Source: Bacillus cytotoxicus (GTDB lineage Bacteria > Bacillota > Bacilli > Bacillales > Bacillaceae_G). Taken from it: a stretch of 64,000 nt of DNA. Under the pieces are notes generated by a model, which searched no databases, was not told the origin of the DNA, and saw only the letters and a list, made by a program, of their open reading frames with translations. The DNA lies in the NCBI RefSeq assembly GCF_023715645.1, contig NZ_JAMBOP010000015.1:1-64000 (forward strand), given 5' to 3'. Of the stretch, positions 44,772 through 54,502 are shown one piece after another. Numbering within the stretch: position 1 is the first letter of the stretch; every line of letters begins with the position of its first letter. The position numbers and the translations under genes were made by a program.

Positions 44772-45618
44772 CCTCTATATTTGTGCTTAATGTGACAGTT
44801 TGCCAATTATTTAAATCTGTTTTGACTTGTTCAAGTTTTGTTTTTATTCGCTTTAGGGAATCAGGCCCCAAAACAAGTCTTAGTGGTGGATCATCAGCTG
44901 CAACAACCTTCAAGATAGCTGAAGCTGCCTTTTTAGGATCACCAGGCTGATTACCGTTACTTTCATTAGCCGTTTCTCGTGTTTGTCCTGAAGTATTTGT
45001 ATAATCTTTAATAACTGTATTAACAGAACGCATAGAACTTGCAAGAAAATCGGTACGAAACATTCCTGGTTCGACAATGGTAACATGAATACCTAAAGGT
45101 TTCACTTCTAACGATAAAGCTTCCGATAATCCTTCCACTGCAAATTTAGTGGAGTTATAGATTCCCCATCCTATAGAACCTGAAAATCCACCAACTGAAG
45201 AGATATTGATAATATGACCGGACCTTTGGGATCGAAGGTGGGGTAAGACAGCTTGTGTTACAGCATGCAAACCAAAAACATTAGTAGAAAATACTTGTTT
45301 TACTTCCTCCAGGTTCGCTTCTTCCACTGCGCCTAACAGCCCATACCCGGCATTATTGACCAAAATATCAATATGCCCAAATTTTCCAATGGCTTTTTCG
45401 ACTGATTCTTGGATTTGATAAGAATTCGTTACGTCTAAAGGCAGGATTAATAAATGATTATTATCTTGAAAAGATTGTGCTAAAATTTCTGGTTTACGTG
45501 CTGTAGCTACTACCATATCACCTTGTTCAAGTGCTGCCTCAACTAATGCACGCCCAAATCCTTTTGAAGCCCCAGTAATGAACCAGACCCTATTATATAC
45601 AATGTTTTCCTTTTCCAA
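44755..45618 (-). CDS. Short-chain dehydrogenase/reductase, classical type
   Basis: A 287-aa oxidoreductase: cofactor motif TGASKGFGRALVE, NNAGYG, catalytic Ser in NISSVGGFSG and YNSTK with the catalytic Tyr and Lys, then PLGIHVTIVEPG. TTG at 45618 with GGAGG 8 bases upstream is preferred; an ATG at 45633 overlaps the RBS. The adjacent TetR gene and operator suggest induction by its substrate or a related compound. Confidence 0.88.
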   Translation of the reverse strand: MEKENIVYNRVWFITGASKGFGRALVEAALEQGDMVVATARKPEILAQSFQDNNHLLILPLDVTNSYQIQESVEKAIGKFGHIDILVNNAGYGLLGAVEEANLEEVKQVFSTNVFGLHAVTQAVLPHLRSQRSGHIINISSVGGFSGSIGWGIYNSTKFAVEGLSEALSLEVKPLGIHVTIVEPGMFRTDFLASSMRSVNTVIKDYTNTSGQTRETANESNGNQPGDPKKAASAILKVVAADDPPLRLVLGPDSLKRIKTKLEQVKTDLNNWQTVTLSTNIEDEQIG

Positions 45619-45667
45619 TGTGCATACCTCCATTTTTTAGGGATTTTTACTGATAATTATATAGTAA

Positions 45668-45681
45668 ACTAAACGTTTAGT
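45668..45681. promoter_or_regulatory. Palindromic TetR-type operator
   Basis: ACTAAACGTTTAGT, a perfect 14-bp palindrome 50 bases before the SDR start. The position and symmetry fit binding of the TetR regulator encoded in the same operon. Confidence 0.75.
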
Positions 45682-45682
45682 A

Positions 45683-45865
45683 TTGTATACTTTATTTATC
45701 AAAAATGTAATAGAAAGGGTTTCACACACCTGTCCTTACGTTGTGGATGAAAACGGAATCCACATAATTTATGTTGAGTCTTTGTTAAGAAACTCATCAA
45801 TTAATGAACATGTAATATGCGCTAGCAATTTTAGCTGGTGGAATTTACATGGCTATCCAATATAA
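45683..45865 (+). pseudogene. Possible glycosyltransferase remnant
   Basis: The C-terminal half of this frame ends EHVICASNFSWWNLHGYPI, which recalls the NSTFSWWGAWL motif of family 11 fucosyltransferases. There is no proper start and the frame is only 60 codons. Evidence is slight. Confidence 0.3.
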
Positions 45866-46015
45866 AAAGGGTTTTTCATAAGGAAAGGTCAAGGAGCGGG
45901 GCTCAGCCACGGATTGAGAGGAGCTGGATCAGGTGAATAATGCTTTGTTCGTTGAGTTGGCTAGTATTTTTACCTTAAAGCCTGTCCTTTGAAGCTTCAA
46001 GACTCGATATACTCC

Positions 46016-46165
46016 ATGTTAAAACAGTGTAATTATTCCTCTGAGGATTTCAAGGAATGGATAGTAAATATGGAGAAACATGAAATTGGCTGCTACATTG
46101 CCAGTATCAGACTGCCTGATGATAATCAACCGCTTAAGCCTGAGATTGATGATTTACCATTTTAA
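46016..46165 (+). CDS. Small ORF, 49 aa, with SSB-like acidic tail
   Basis: ATG at 46016 opens a 49-codon frame with good coding character (MLKQCNYSSEDF...). The C-terminus EIDDLPF resembles the acidic tip of single-stranded DNA-binding proteins. It is followed directly by a strong terminator. It is probably the tail of a decayed gene or a small mobile-element gene. Confidence 0.45.
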   Translation: MLKQCNYSSEDFKEWIVNMEKHEIGCYIASIRLPDDNQPLKPEIDDLPF

Positions 46166-46168
46166 GAA

Positions 46169-46210
46169 GCCACCAATCACCGTGTTTGAATGATGATTGG
46201 TGGCTTTTTT
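46169..46210 (+). terminator. Terminator after the 49-aa ORF
   Basis: GCCACCAATCA/TGATTGGTGGC with a 14-base loop and TTTTTT. Confidence 0.9.
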
Positions 46211-46215
46211 ATATA

Positions 46216-46295
46216 CGGTGGTGCAACTTATGATATTCAGTGGTGCATTTCACGATATTGAATGGTGCAAAAGATGGTTAGAGTGGTGCAATCGG
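46216..46295. repeat. Array of four TGGTGCA repeats (IS21-like end)
   Basis: TGGTGCA at 46219, 46241, 46263 and 46284, spaced 22, 22 and 21 bases, with partly conserved ATGATATT spacers. IS21-family elements carry such multiple terminal repeats. No istA/istB genes remain nearby. Confidence 0.6.
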
Positions 46296-46311
46296 GTGAT
46301 AATATTCAATA

Positions 46312-46412
46312 GACCACACATATTAGACATATCTAATATGTGTGGTCCTTTTAATTTCAACTGTTTCACTTATCTAACCTAAATATAATAAAATATAGCG
46401 CTTTTTATGTTC
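46312..46412. repeat. Dispersed repeat with conserved hairpin, copy B
   Basis: Inverse counterpart of 36548-36651. The hairpin at 46312-46347 has a perfect 16-base stem, loop CATA. Stem bases differ from copy A but pairing is kept. TTTTAATTT follows on the plus strand. Confidence 0.8.
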
Positions 46413-46430
46413 TATATCCATTCGAAATGA

Positions 46431-47603
46431 TTAAAAGAAATCATAAAAAAACGGCTGCTCGGAAGGAATCAAATTTTCAAATTGTTTTATGTCTTTTTCC
46501 ATCCCAGAAATGACACCTATTTGAGATAATTCCCATGGACTTTTGTAACCGAAAAGCGCTGTAGACAGTGCATTAATGTTTAAGTCTAGTCCCTTATCTT
46601 TTAATGTGGCAGCTTCTTCTTCGCTTACCATAACTGCTTCTTTATCTCGTAAAACTACTGTTTGATTATTCCAATGTGCAAATGAATCAGAAATATGTAA
46701 AATAACATCTTCTTCATTATGTTCCCAAGCAAATGGATATTGCTTAATAAAACGTTCAACATCAACGATTCTAACCATAAAGTATGGTTTTACTTCCGCT
46801 TTAATGCGTGGTTCTTGAAGTGAAAATAGCAATGGTTCTTTTTCATGAGCGATTATTTCAAGTTCTTGAATCATTGAATCATGCTGACAAATGAAATTCC
46901 ATAAACCGGTTCTAGCTTCGCTGTTTAATGGTACGAATTCTTCTACTTTCATCTTAGAGCTCTCTATTTTATACAAAATGTAGCCCATCGGCTCATTCGC
47001 CTGATTATAATAAACGGCTGCATTAAGATCACCATAGACAAAATTTAACCAAATATCTCTATCTCGCACTAACATACCTGAATATTTCTTCGCAAATTGC
47101 TCATATACGATTTCAATCTCATGCAAATGAGAGTCCTTCTTACATCGTTTAATGCTTCCTGACACATGTTCTTTCATAATTAAATCTGCTTTTGTTAATG
47201 AACATACAAGGCGATTCGCAAACAGCTCCCATCCATACTTCCTGTAAAAAGAAACAGAAAATGGGTGTAACATGGAAACGCTATAACCATCTTGTCTCAT
47301 CGTCCCTAAAACATGTTTTAATAATTTTTTCACATAACCGTTTCGTCTAAATTCTGGGTATGTAGCTACTCCTGCAATCCCGCCCATTTTATACTTTTCT
47401 TCACCTAAAAATATTTCAAACGGGATAAAGTGTAATTTTGCGGCAAGCTCTTTTTCTTCTAATATCCCAAATATTTGATGATACTTTTTCATAAGCTGAA
47501 GACGTTTTTCAATTTGATCTTCTGCTACTTTATATTGAAAAGCATATTCAGATAGTCGAATTGCCTCTCGGTATTGTTCTTCTATTAATTGAATTATTTC
47601 CAT
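46431..47603 (-). CDS. GNAT N-acetyltransferase, Eis-like
   Basis: A 390-aa protein with the tripartite Eis layout: an N-terminal GNAT domain (about 1-150; VATYPEFRRNGYVKKLL acetyl-CoA loop, then YRKYGWELF), a second GNAT-like region and a C-terminal SCP2-like domain (about 285-390). The free carboxyl terminus, needed for catalysis in Eis, ends FFYDFF. Eis proteins acetylate multiple amines of aminoglycosides; the native substrate here is unknown. It has its own promoter region. Confidence 0.85.
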   Translation of the reverse strand: MEIIQLIEEQYREAIRLSEYAFQYKVAEDQIEKRLQLMKKYHQIFGILEEKELAAKLHFIPFEIFLGEEKYKMGGIAGVATYPEFRRNGYVKKLLKHVLGTMRQDGYSVSMLHPFSVSFYRKYGWELFANRLVCSLTKADLIMKEHVSGSIKRCKKDSHLHEIEIVYEQFAKKYSGMLVRDRDIWLNFVYGDLNAAVYYNQANEPMGYILYKIESSKMKVEEFVPLNSEARTGLWNFICQHDSMIQELEIIAHEKEPLLFSLQEPRIKAEVKPYFMVRIVDVERFIKQYPFAWEHNEEDVILHISDSFAHWNNQTVVLRDKEAVMVSEEEAATLKDKGLDLNINALSTALFGYKSPWELSQIGVISGMEKDIKQFENLIPSEQPFFYDFF

Positions 47604-47705
47604 GCTCCCGTTCCACCTCCATTGTATTCATAACTGCACACTTAAATATAACGCAATAGTCAGAAAATATGTAATTTAAAAAACAAAACCCTCTAGATTT
47701 TATAG

Positions 47706-47888
47706 CTATCGGGTTTCCAACTTCAATTTCTCAATCTCTTCAAAAAATCCTGGATATGATACGAAGGCAGCTTCCGCATCCTGAATCAGTGTTTCTCCTT
47801 CAGCGATGCACCCAGCAACTGCCAGCATCATTCCAATTCGATGATCGCCATGGCTATTATATATTTTCATATGTTTGATACTGTTCAT
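47706..47888 (-). pseudogene. aroA (EPSP synthase) C-terminal remnant
   Basis: About 60 residues including [16 protein letters not shown], the conserved C-terminal DHR motif of 5-enolpyruvylshikimate-3-phosphate synthase, and the end [14 protein letters not shown]. The first ~370 residues are missing. It begins inside the 3' end of tyrA, showing a deletion whose junction lies at about 47860-47890. Confidence 0.85.
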
Positions 47889-48957
47889 GCTGTAAAAATT
47901 TTGTTGCTTTCATACGATCTGCCTCTGTTTGAAAACTAATACGTAACACCCCGAGTAACCCTTCACGTGCTTCTAGTATTTGCAAGTTTGTAATACTAAT
48001 CTCGTGCCTTGCAAGTATGCTTGTAATATGCGCTAATGCACCGACTTTATCTAAAACATCTACGTATAAATCATGATAAGCTGGAATGGCCCCGCTTTTG
48101 CGAACAGGTATTGAATCACGATATTCTTTTGCCTTTGCGAAGTAATTGTGTATTACTTCGTCATCTCCTTCTGCAACTGTATGCTGCAAATGCTTCATGT
48201 CTGTTATCCATTCCTCTAATAGTTGTAATAAGCGAGAACGGTTTTGTCTTACAATATCGCTCCACATTTTGGGGCTACTAGAAGCAATACGGGTAATATC
48301 TTTAAAACCACCAGCTGCTAGCATATGAATGAACGGATTATCACCGGCATGTTTTTCTACTTGCTTCACTAACCCCGCCGCGATTAAATGAGGAAAATGA
48401 CTGACAACCCCTGTTACATAATCATGTTCCTCTGTATTTAACACAAGAAAATGCGAACGCGTTCCTTTTAACCAATCTTTTAATTGTTCAATCTTCTCTA
48501 TCTGAGCATTACGCATAGGTGTTAAAATATAATATGCATTTTCAAATAAATGCGCTTTTGCACTTTCTACTCCCGTTTTATGAGATCCTGCCATCGGGTG
48601 CCCACCAATAAACGTAACACCGCCCGGCAGCAACGTTTCCGCTTCTTTCATAATGGTTCCTTTTGTACTTCCAACATCCGTCACAATGACATCTTCACGT
48701 AATTGATACGAAGCAAGTTGTTTTAATAGCTTAGTTGTTTCTTCGACAGGAGATGCAAAAATGATCAAATGCGCCTCTTCACATATTGTCTGTAAATTCA
48801 CTCCTGCCTCATCGATTATGTTCAATCGTTTTGCTCGTTTCACTTGCTCACTTTGAATATCATAACCAGTAATGATTACATTGTGTTCTCGTTTAATTGC
48901 TAAAGCAAGTGAACCACCAATTAACCCTGTTCCTATTAATACAACTTTTTTACACAT
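47857..48957 (-). CDS. tyrA: Prephenate dehydrogenase
   Basis: A 366-aa enzyme of tyrosine synthesis that oxidises prephenate to 4-hydroxyphenylpyruvate with NAD. The Rossmann motif is [11 protein letters not shown], the active-site region GGHPMAGS and HVTG-like [12 protein letters not shown] are intact, and an ACT domain (about 295-365) gives feedback control. The start may be ATG 48957 or 48966; neither has a perfectly spaced RBS because the upstream junction is a deletion scar. It follows the T-box-controlled DAHP synthase gene. Confidence 0.88.
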   Translation of the reverse strand: MCKKVVLIGTGLIGGSLALAIKREHNVIITGYDIQSEQVKRAKRLNIIDEAGVNLQTICEEAHLIIFASPVEETTKLLKQLASYQLREDVIVTDVGSTKGTIMKEAETLLPGGVTFIGGHPMAGSHKTGVESAKAHLFENAYYILTPMRNAQIEKIEQLKDWLKGTRSHFLVLNTEEHDYVTGVVSHFPHLIAAGLVKQVEKHAGDNPFIHMLAAGGFKDITRIASSSPKMWSDIVRQNRSRLLQLLEEWITDMKHLQHTVAEGDDEVIHNYFAKAKEYRDSIPVRKSGAIPAYHDLYVDVLDKVGALAHITSILARHEISITNLQILEAREGLLGVLRISFQTEADRMKATKFLQHEQYQTYENI

Positions 48958-49019
48958 GTCCCTCATCTCGAGACTTACTATTTTTAAAGTGTTGTGTTAA
49001 CACTTTAATCACCCCTTCA

Positions 49020-49158
49020 TTTTTAAAATTCTTTCGCGTATTTTTTATGCTGAGCAATATTTTGCTTAATTTGTCCAATGTTTGAAATCATCATTTTTCA
49101 CAACCAATGTAATCGGTGAACCAAGGGTATAGCCATGTCTTACGCCGCTTACAATTTC
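49020..49158 (-). pseudogene. Deletion scar with aroC fragment
   Basis: On the minus strand, directly after the DAHP synthase stop, a frame reads [20 protein letters not shown] then [10 protein letters not shown], the N-terminal part of chorismate synthase. It stops there, and another frame ([15 protein letters not shown], then a stop) looks like the C-terminus of a different enzyme, probably the hisC-type aminotransferase of this operon. Most of two genes is missing. Confidence 0.7.
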
Positions 49159-50235
49159 CTATGATAATTTATTTTTAAATCCTTTTAACTCTTTCATAAA
49201 GGCATGGAACTGCGGAATATCCATTTGCTGCGCGGAATCTGATAAAGCAACCGCTGGGTCTGGATGCACTTCTGCCATAACGGCATCTGCGCCGATTGCG
49301 AGCGCTGCTTTCGCAGTTGGTAAAAGTAGATCTTTTCGCCCTGTTGAATGCGTTACATCTACTACAACTGGCAAATGCGTTTCTTTCTTTAAAATTGGCA
49401 CTGCGGAAATATCAAGTGTATTACGCGTTGCTCTTTCATATGTGCGAATGCCGCGTTCACATAAAATAATTTGATCATTCCCTTGTGCAATAATGTATTC
49501 TGCTGCATTTACAAATTCATCAATTGTCGCTGCTAAACCACGTTTTAGTAATACTGGTTTATCCACTTTTCCAACCGCTCTTAATAAATCAAAGTTTTGC
49601 ATATTTCGAGCGCCTACTTGAATGACATCAACGTAATCAAGTGCCACTTCAACATCATTTGGATTTAATATTTCACTAATAATCGCTAAATCAAATTCGT
49701 CTGCAACTTGGCGTAAAATTTTCAACCCTTCCACTCCCAGGCCTTGGAAATCATACGGAGATGTTCTCGGTTTGAACGCACCGCCGCGCATTAATTTGAT
49801 TCCTTGTTTTTTCATCGCCTCTGCAACTTGACGTACTTGATCTAAACTTTCAACCGCACATGGTCCCATAATGAACGTTTGTACGCCGTTCCCTAACAAT
49901 TCACCTTTTACATCGACAATCGTATTTTCTTGCTTCTTTTTACGAGAAACTAATAATGCTTTACGATTATCATCTTCTTGTAGTTCTAAGCTTGCTTTAA
50001 AAATTGTTTTGAAAATATGTTGCACTGTAGATGTTTCAAATGGCCCTTCATTGTTCTCAGCAATTATATCGAGTACTTCACGCTCGCGAACAGGATCAAA
50101 GCGTTTCGTACCTTGCAATTTCTTTTGCTGTCCGATTTCTTGGACAACCTTTGCACGCTTATTTAATAACTGCAGAAGTTGTAAATTAATCTCATCCACC
50201 TGTTTACGTAATTGATCTAATTCATGATTTCCCAT
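49159..50235 (-). CDS. aroA: Bifunctional chorismate mutase / DAHP synthase
   Basis: A 358-aa enzyme for the first step of aromatic amino-acid synthesis. The N-terminal chorismate mutase type II domain (about 1-90, [20 protein letters not shown]) is fused to a DAHP synthase domain (about 105-350) with [29 protein letters not shown] and [15 protein letters not shown] at 50235 follows AAGGAGG. In Bacillus this form is named AroA(G); the mutase domain gives feedback inhibition. It is preceded by two T-boxes, so it is expressed when charged tyrosine tRNA is scarce. Confidence 0.93.
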   Translation of the reverse strand: MGNHELDQLRKQVDEINLQLLQLLNKRAKVVQEIGQQKKLQGTKRFDPVREREVLDIIAENNEGPFETSTVQHIFKTIFKASLELQEDDNRKALLVSRKKKQENTIVDVKGELLGNGVQTFIMGPCAVESLDQVRQVAEAMKKQGIKLMRGGAFKPRTSPYDFQGLGVEGLKILRQVADEFDLAIISEILNPNDVEVALDYVDVIQVGARNMQNFDLLRAVGKVDKPVLLKRGLAATIDEFVNAAEYIIAQGNDQIILCERGIRTYERATRNTLDISAVPILKKETHLPVVVDVTHSTGRKDLLLPTAKAALAIGADAVMAEVHPDPAVALSDSAQQMDIPQFHAFMKELKGFKNKLS

Positions 50236-50356
50236 TAAAAATTCCTCCTTGTATTCTTTAAATTTATATAACAAAGGATTGAAAATTCCCTGTTTTCAGA
50301 ACTTTATTTTTAGAACAAACCAAAGGTGATATCGATTTCTTATATGAAATATATGC

Positions 50357-50610
50357 AAAAAAATCCCTACTGAGCCAATCAGTAGGGACGATCATTATCG
50401 CGGTACCACCCTAGTTGCAGACATATTTGTCTACCTCTCTATATTGTTAACGATCATTTTGACCGTCTTTCCCTCCATAAAGACTTCTGCCTTTACTTCG
50501 AAAAAGATGCTCCAGGACTGTAATTCATGCTTGTTTTTGTACTGGTTCACACCAACCACCAGCTCTCTGATACAGGGAAACAACTACTACTCTTTTTCCT
50601 ATCATCGCAC
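50357..50610 (-). promoter_or_regulatory. T-box riboswitch 2 (gene-proximal)
   Basis: Contains the T-box core AGGGTGGTACCGCG (minus strand), a stem I with GAATTACAG around a UAC (Tyr) specifier, and a terminator with stem TCCCTACTGA/TCAGTAGGGA and a T-run at 50357-50390. It is highly similar to T-box 1. Confidence 0.9.
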
Positions 50611-50647
50611 ATATTATTTTATTATCATTTTGGACCGCATATATGCA

Positions 50648-50900
50648 AAAAATCCCTACTGAGCCAATCAGTAGGGACGATTATTATCGCGGTACCACCC
50701 TAGTTGTAGACACTTTTGTCTACCTCTTTTCATTGTTAACGATCATTTTGACCGTCTTTCCCTCCATAAAGACTTCTGCCTTTACTTCGAAAAAGATACT
50801 CCAGGACTGTAATTCATGTTTATCACTGCACTGATTTCCACCAACCATCAGCTCTCTATTACAGGGGGATAAACACTACTCTGTTCCCTTCAATGCATTA
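50648..50900 (-). promoter_or_regulatory. T-box riboswitch 1 (promoter-proximal)
   Basis: Same parts as T-box 2: AGAGAGCTGATGG AG-bulge region, GAATTACAG with UAC specifier, T-box AGGGTGGTACCGCG and terminator stem at about 50650-50680. A tandem pair requires antitermination at both sites, giving tighter control. Confidence 0.9.
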
Positions 50901-50922
50901 TTTTTTATTAATTATGAATTGT

Positions 50923-50952
50923 ATTATAAAATGTCTTTTCAAAACATGTCAA
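50923..50952 (-). promoter_or_regulatory. Promoter of the T-box/aro operon
   Basis: TTGACA (50947-50952) and TATAAT (50923-50928) on the minus strand, 18-base spacer, just upstream of T-box 1. Confidence 0.85.
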
Positions 50953-50989
50953 TATTTTTTAGTATTTTTTCATCGCATCGTATGATTCA

Positions 50990-53900
50990 TCATAACAAAT
51001 GTGACTCATTTGTATTTTGATTCATCATCCCAATGCGCATCATCTCATTTCGAATACCCTCAAGTAACGTATTTTCAAGACTCATCTCATTAAACAATTG
51101 CCAAAGATGAATCACTTCATTTTCAATATACTCCGCATCATTTATTTTTGTTAATAAAACAAAAAATAATGTTGCATATACTTTAGGACATTGGTGGATC
51201 AACTCACTTTTTCCAAGTAGCTGCCTTAATAAATTCTCCAATGCTTGTTTTTCATCTTGCAATGAACATATAGAAAAATACGATAAAACAGTTTCAATTC
51301 CTTTTTCAGCAATACTGTCCATATATAACACAAAACGCAAAAAGATGATATATTCTTTCTTAGATATGATGCTCATCATAGGACGTTCAACTAAAAAACC
51401 TGCAAGCCAATCTTTCCAAAATTTTTGTTGTTCTTTTAAGCTTAAAGTTTTTACATAATACGATAAATTTTCTATAAACTTTACTTTCTCCATCTCTTCT
51501 CCCTGTATAAAAAGAGCATACAACCAATCTATTTGTTCATCCCAATATAAAATACACTTTAAAAAGACGAGACTTAACCATTTCCTAAAGACATCTTGTG
51601 TTTGTGCATTCAACAAATGAAAATGTCGAACAGCAAAAGCAATATATTTCTTTGTTTGTATAAATAAAGGTAAGTTAATTTGCGTATTTACAAACCCTGC
51701 CCATGCATACTTTGTTTCCTCTTTGTTTTTTTGCAAATCTAAGTAAGGAATTAGATGTTTTCTGCACCAATGCTTCTCGATATGAAAGAGAAATGTTAAA
51801 TCAGCTGTAAGCCTCGCAATCATAATATTTACGTAGTAAGATTTTTCCCTCATTTGCTCTTCAAATACATACAAATACGCATGTATATTTCGATCATATA
51901 AATGTTCATATGCAAGAAGTTTTAATAAAGCTGCTGTTATTTTCCCTACCGGATGCTGAACTGCCTCATTATAGTAATCTGTTTGCTCTTTACCTTTACC
52001 TTGCTCTCCTTTCATAACATGAGGAAATAACGAAAAAGCAAGTTGTTTTACTGCTCGAATTGTATCTTCTTGAAATTCTGCTAACAGATTGCTCTTTTCA
52101 TATAGAAAACTACTAATTAGCCAATGATACGTCACATACCTTACAAATTGATGCAGCAATGGTAAAATCTCTTGTATATTTTTATCTGTTAATTGGCGAT
52201 TATTGCGCCACTCTCTAATTAATACAAACCATACTTCTTTACTCACTTCTTTATATCCAATTAATTGATACGCAAGCGAAATACTCCATTGTACATTTGT
52301 TTTACAAGCCTTTGAAAGCATTTCTAAAAAATGATGTTTCTCAACCAATCCTTCTTGTGAATATTGAATGACCTGCCTTACCATTTCTTCTTCTTTCATA
52401 TGCAATAAGCCATCTATTGTTAAATTGCATGTGATTGGTTGTAATGTCCGCTCCTCTTGTAAATCCGGAAATTTCCTTGATAAAAAATGAGGGAATTTCA
52501 GTTTCATAGATTCATATGTTTGCTTCGTAGATTCATGATTTGGAACGCACAAATAAAGCCAATCGATTAAGTTACAAGCCAAATAACACGTCTTTTCTTC
52601 AAACTGTTTCACTATGGTTGCTAGTACTTTTTGTTTCGTATGTTCAGCTGCATGTTCATAATGATTCTTTAACAGTTGAAAGACTTCATGCTTACAAGTG
52701 TCTTCAGTAAGCAGTTGATGTTGCAACAACCATTCTATTTTTTCATTTTCCGTTCGAAAAACAGTATGGTTCATACTATGCACTGCAATTCGCTTCTGCA
52801 ATGTATTCCCAAATTCCATCATAAAAGAAATATAAAAGTTTGCTTTATCTTCATAATGGACACAGGCATAGTCCAGACAATCTCTAACTATATTAATTAA
52901 AAACGAAAATTCACGTGGTTGGCTATCTTGCTCATGTGGTTCGATTGCACTTCGTAAACCACTAACTGAGTCATAGATCTCAAGCGCTTGTTGTTTTAGC
53001 GTTAATCTCTGCAGTTTTTCTAATCCAATCTGTAATATTGGGATCGAAAAATAAGAAAGGTGCGGCTTCAATTTCACTTCCCATATGTGCTGCAGTCTTG
53101 AAAAATTTGCAGTTGATAGATGGTTTGTTTCCGCTAACTCTATAACATCTTGCATTTCATGTTCCCATTGCCGAAGTCGCTTTAATTTAAGTTTTCCATC
53201 TAATATACAAGTAAGTAAAAGAACCATAACTTCTTTATGTTCCGGGTACGTACATTTGTTAAGCAAAGAAGGCAGACTTTCGCTGAAAAATTCATTTCTT
53301 TTCGCCTTTTCTAACAATAATAACAGCCACTTCGCAAATGAAACTATATCTATAGGTTGTTCCGTATCTACTAAAAAGGTACATATCGTATTCCAAAACA
53401 AAGTAGATATTTCCGTATTATTTTTATACATTAACTGAAATAATTCATTTTGGTGGCTTACTAAAAAATGATCAACAATCCACTGTGCAAGCAACTGATC
53501 TTTCTCAGAAGTCTCTGCTTCCTCTGAAAATAAATTCCGCAGTTGTCCTTCTTTTTCTAACCATTCCACCCATTCGTAGTCTCTTGCAAATTCTACAAAA
53601 TAACGAAGTGTCTCAATTTTTTTTACAGATTGTTTAATATAAGACAGTTGTTCCTGCTCCAAAGATGGAGGAACAGTTACAATATCACGAATTCGTGTTC
53701 TTTTTGTAATATAATTATCACCCATTAACTCTGCCCATCGCTGCACTGCTTTTGCTAATGATTGATGATTTTGCGCCTTATTTGGATAGACAATAGGCTT
53801 AATCCCTAAATGCTCCCAGTGATATGTATTATCTCCCTCCGCAACAAAGGCATACCGCCTCGTACTTGGTGGTAATCCGGTTGCTAAATATTTCATAACA

Positions 53901-54502
53901 GGGTCATTATGGCTATATCCAATAAACAAAACCGTATAATTAGAAAATAAATCAACTAAAAATCGCCTTGCCCATCCTTCTGTTAAATAAGCCCTTCCAA
54001 AATCACCGTCTGTCAAAATTAAATTTTCTTCTTCTTGTTCCACATTCCCATGAATATATGCCAATCCTTTAAATGCTCTTCCCGTTGGAAGTGCCGGAGC
54101 ATAATATATATTTATTTTACGGTTTGATTCCTCAAGTACCGTCGTAAAATGCTGATCAAAATTTGTCGTTACAATCCGAACATTTTCATTAGCTGCAAAT
54201 AGTTGCAAAATAGCATAATGCAATGGATTGGGTTTTGAATATGCTACATGGACAAGATTCTTCGCAATCTGATGAACATTTTTTGTTTTCGCAATTTTCC
54301 CGAGATAATAATCGTGCGGTTCATTTTCCTCACGTTTCTCCATATATAGAGTGTTCGCAATATCATCCACTAAATCATCAAAATTTGGTAAGTTTGAATT
54401 TCCTTTCATAGATACTCCAGCTCCAACAAATAAAACCAGTTTTCCTTGTTCGAGTTTATCAAAGAGTTCATCTGGAATTTCTACTTGTGAAGTAATCCAC
54501 AC
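50990..54502 (-). CDS. SIR2-domain protein, 1170 aa, probable anti-phage NADase
   Basis: The N-terminal ~270 residues form a SIR2-like domain: GAGVSMKGNSNLPNFDDLV (GAG at 27-29), TTNFD near 113, the catalytic His in IHGN near 150 and FIGYSHNDPV. The NAD-binding residues look intact. The remaining ~900 residues are a long helical region as in DSR-type or DUF4020 SIR2 defence proteins, which deplete NAD on phage infection. The start is GTG at 54502 with AAGGGGGG upstream. It lies alone between the aro T-boxes and a DUF2512 gene, with no mobile-element genes next to it. Which phage trigger it senses is unknown. Confidence 0.82.
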   Translation of the reverse strand: MWITSQVEIPDELFDKLEQGKLVLFVGAGVSMKGNSNLPNFDDLVDDIANTLYMEKREENEPHDYYLGKIAKTKNVHQIAKNLVHVAYSKPNPLHYAILQLFAANENVRIVTTNFDQHFTTVLEESNRKINIYYAPALPTGRAFKGLAYIHGNVEQEEENLILTDGDFGRAYLTEGWARRFLVDLFSNYTVLFIGYSHNDPVMKYLATGLPPSTRRYAFVAEGDNTYHWEHLGIKPIVYPNKAQNHQSLAKAVQRWAELMGDNYITKRTRIRDIVTVPPSLEQEQLSYIKQSVKKIETLRYFVEFARDYEWVEWLEKEGQLRNLFSEEAETSEKDQLLAQWIVDHFLVSHQNELFQLMYKNNTEISTLFWNTICTFLVDTEQPIDIVSFAKWLLLLLEKAKRNEFFSESLPSLLNKCTYPEHKEVMVLLLTCILDGKLKLKRLRQWEHEMQDVIELAETNHLSTANFSRLQHIWEVKLKPHLSYFSIPILQIGLEKLQRLTLKQQALEIYDSVSGLRSAIEPHEQDSQPREFSFLINIVRDCLDYACVHYEDKANFYISFMMEFGNTLQKRIAVHSMNHTVFRTENEKIEWLLQHQLLTEDTCKHEVFQLLKNHYEHAAEHTKQKVLATIVKQFEEKTCYLACNLIDWLYLCVPNHESTKQTYESMKLKFPHFLSRKFPDLQEERTLQPITCNLTIDGLLHMKEEEMVRQVIQYSQEGLVEKHHFLEMLSKACKTNVQWSISLAYQLIGYKEVSKEVWFVLIREWRNNRQLTDKNIQEILPLLHQFVRYVTYHWLISSFLYEKSNLLAEFQEDTIRAVKQLAFSLFPHVMKGEQGKGKEQTDYYNEAVQHPVGKITAALLKLLAYEHLYDRNIHAYLYVFEEQMREKSYYVNIMIARLTADLTFLFHIEKHWCRKHLIPYLDLQKNKEETKYAWAGFVNTQINLPLFIQTKKYIAFAVRHFHLLNAQTQDVFRKWLSLVFLKCILYWDEQIDWLYALFIQGEEMEKVKFIENLSYYVKTLSLKEQQKFWKDWLAGFLVERPMMSIISKKEYIIFLRFVLYMDSIAEKGIETVLSYFSICSLQDEKQALENLLRQLLGKSELIHQCPKVYATLFFVLLTKINDAEYIENEVIHLWQLFNEMSLENTLLEGIRNEMMRIGMMNQNTNESHLL

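Noticed and set aside
46219-46290. Short regularly spaced repeats as a possible CRISPR
   Set aside because: Repeats are only 7 bases, the spacers are themselves similar, and no cas genes are present; an IS21-like end fits better.
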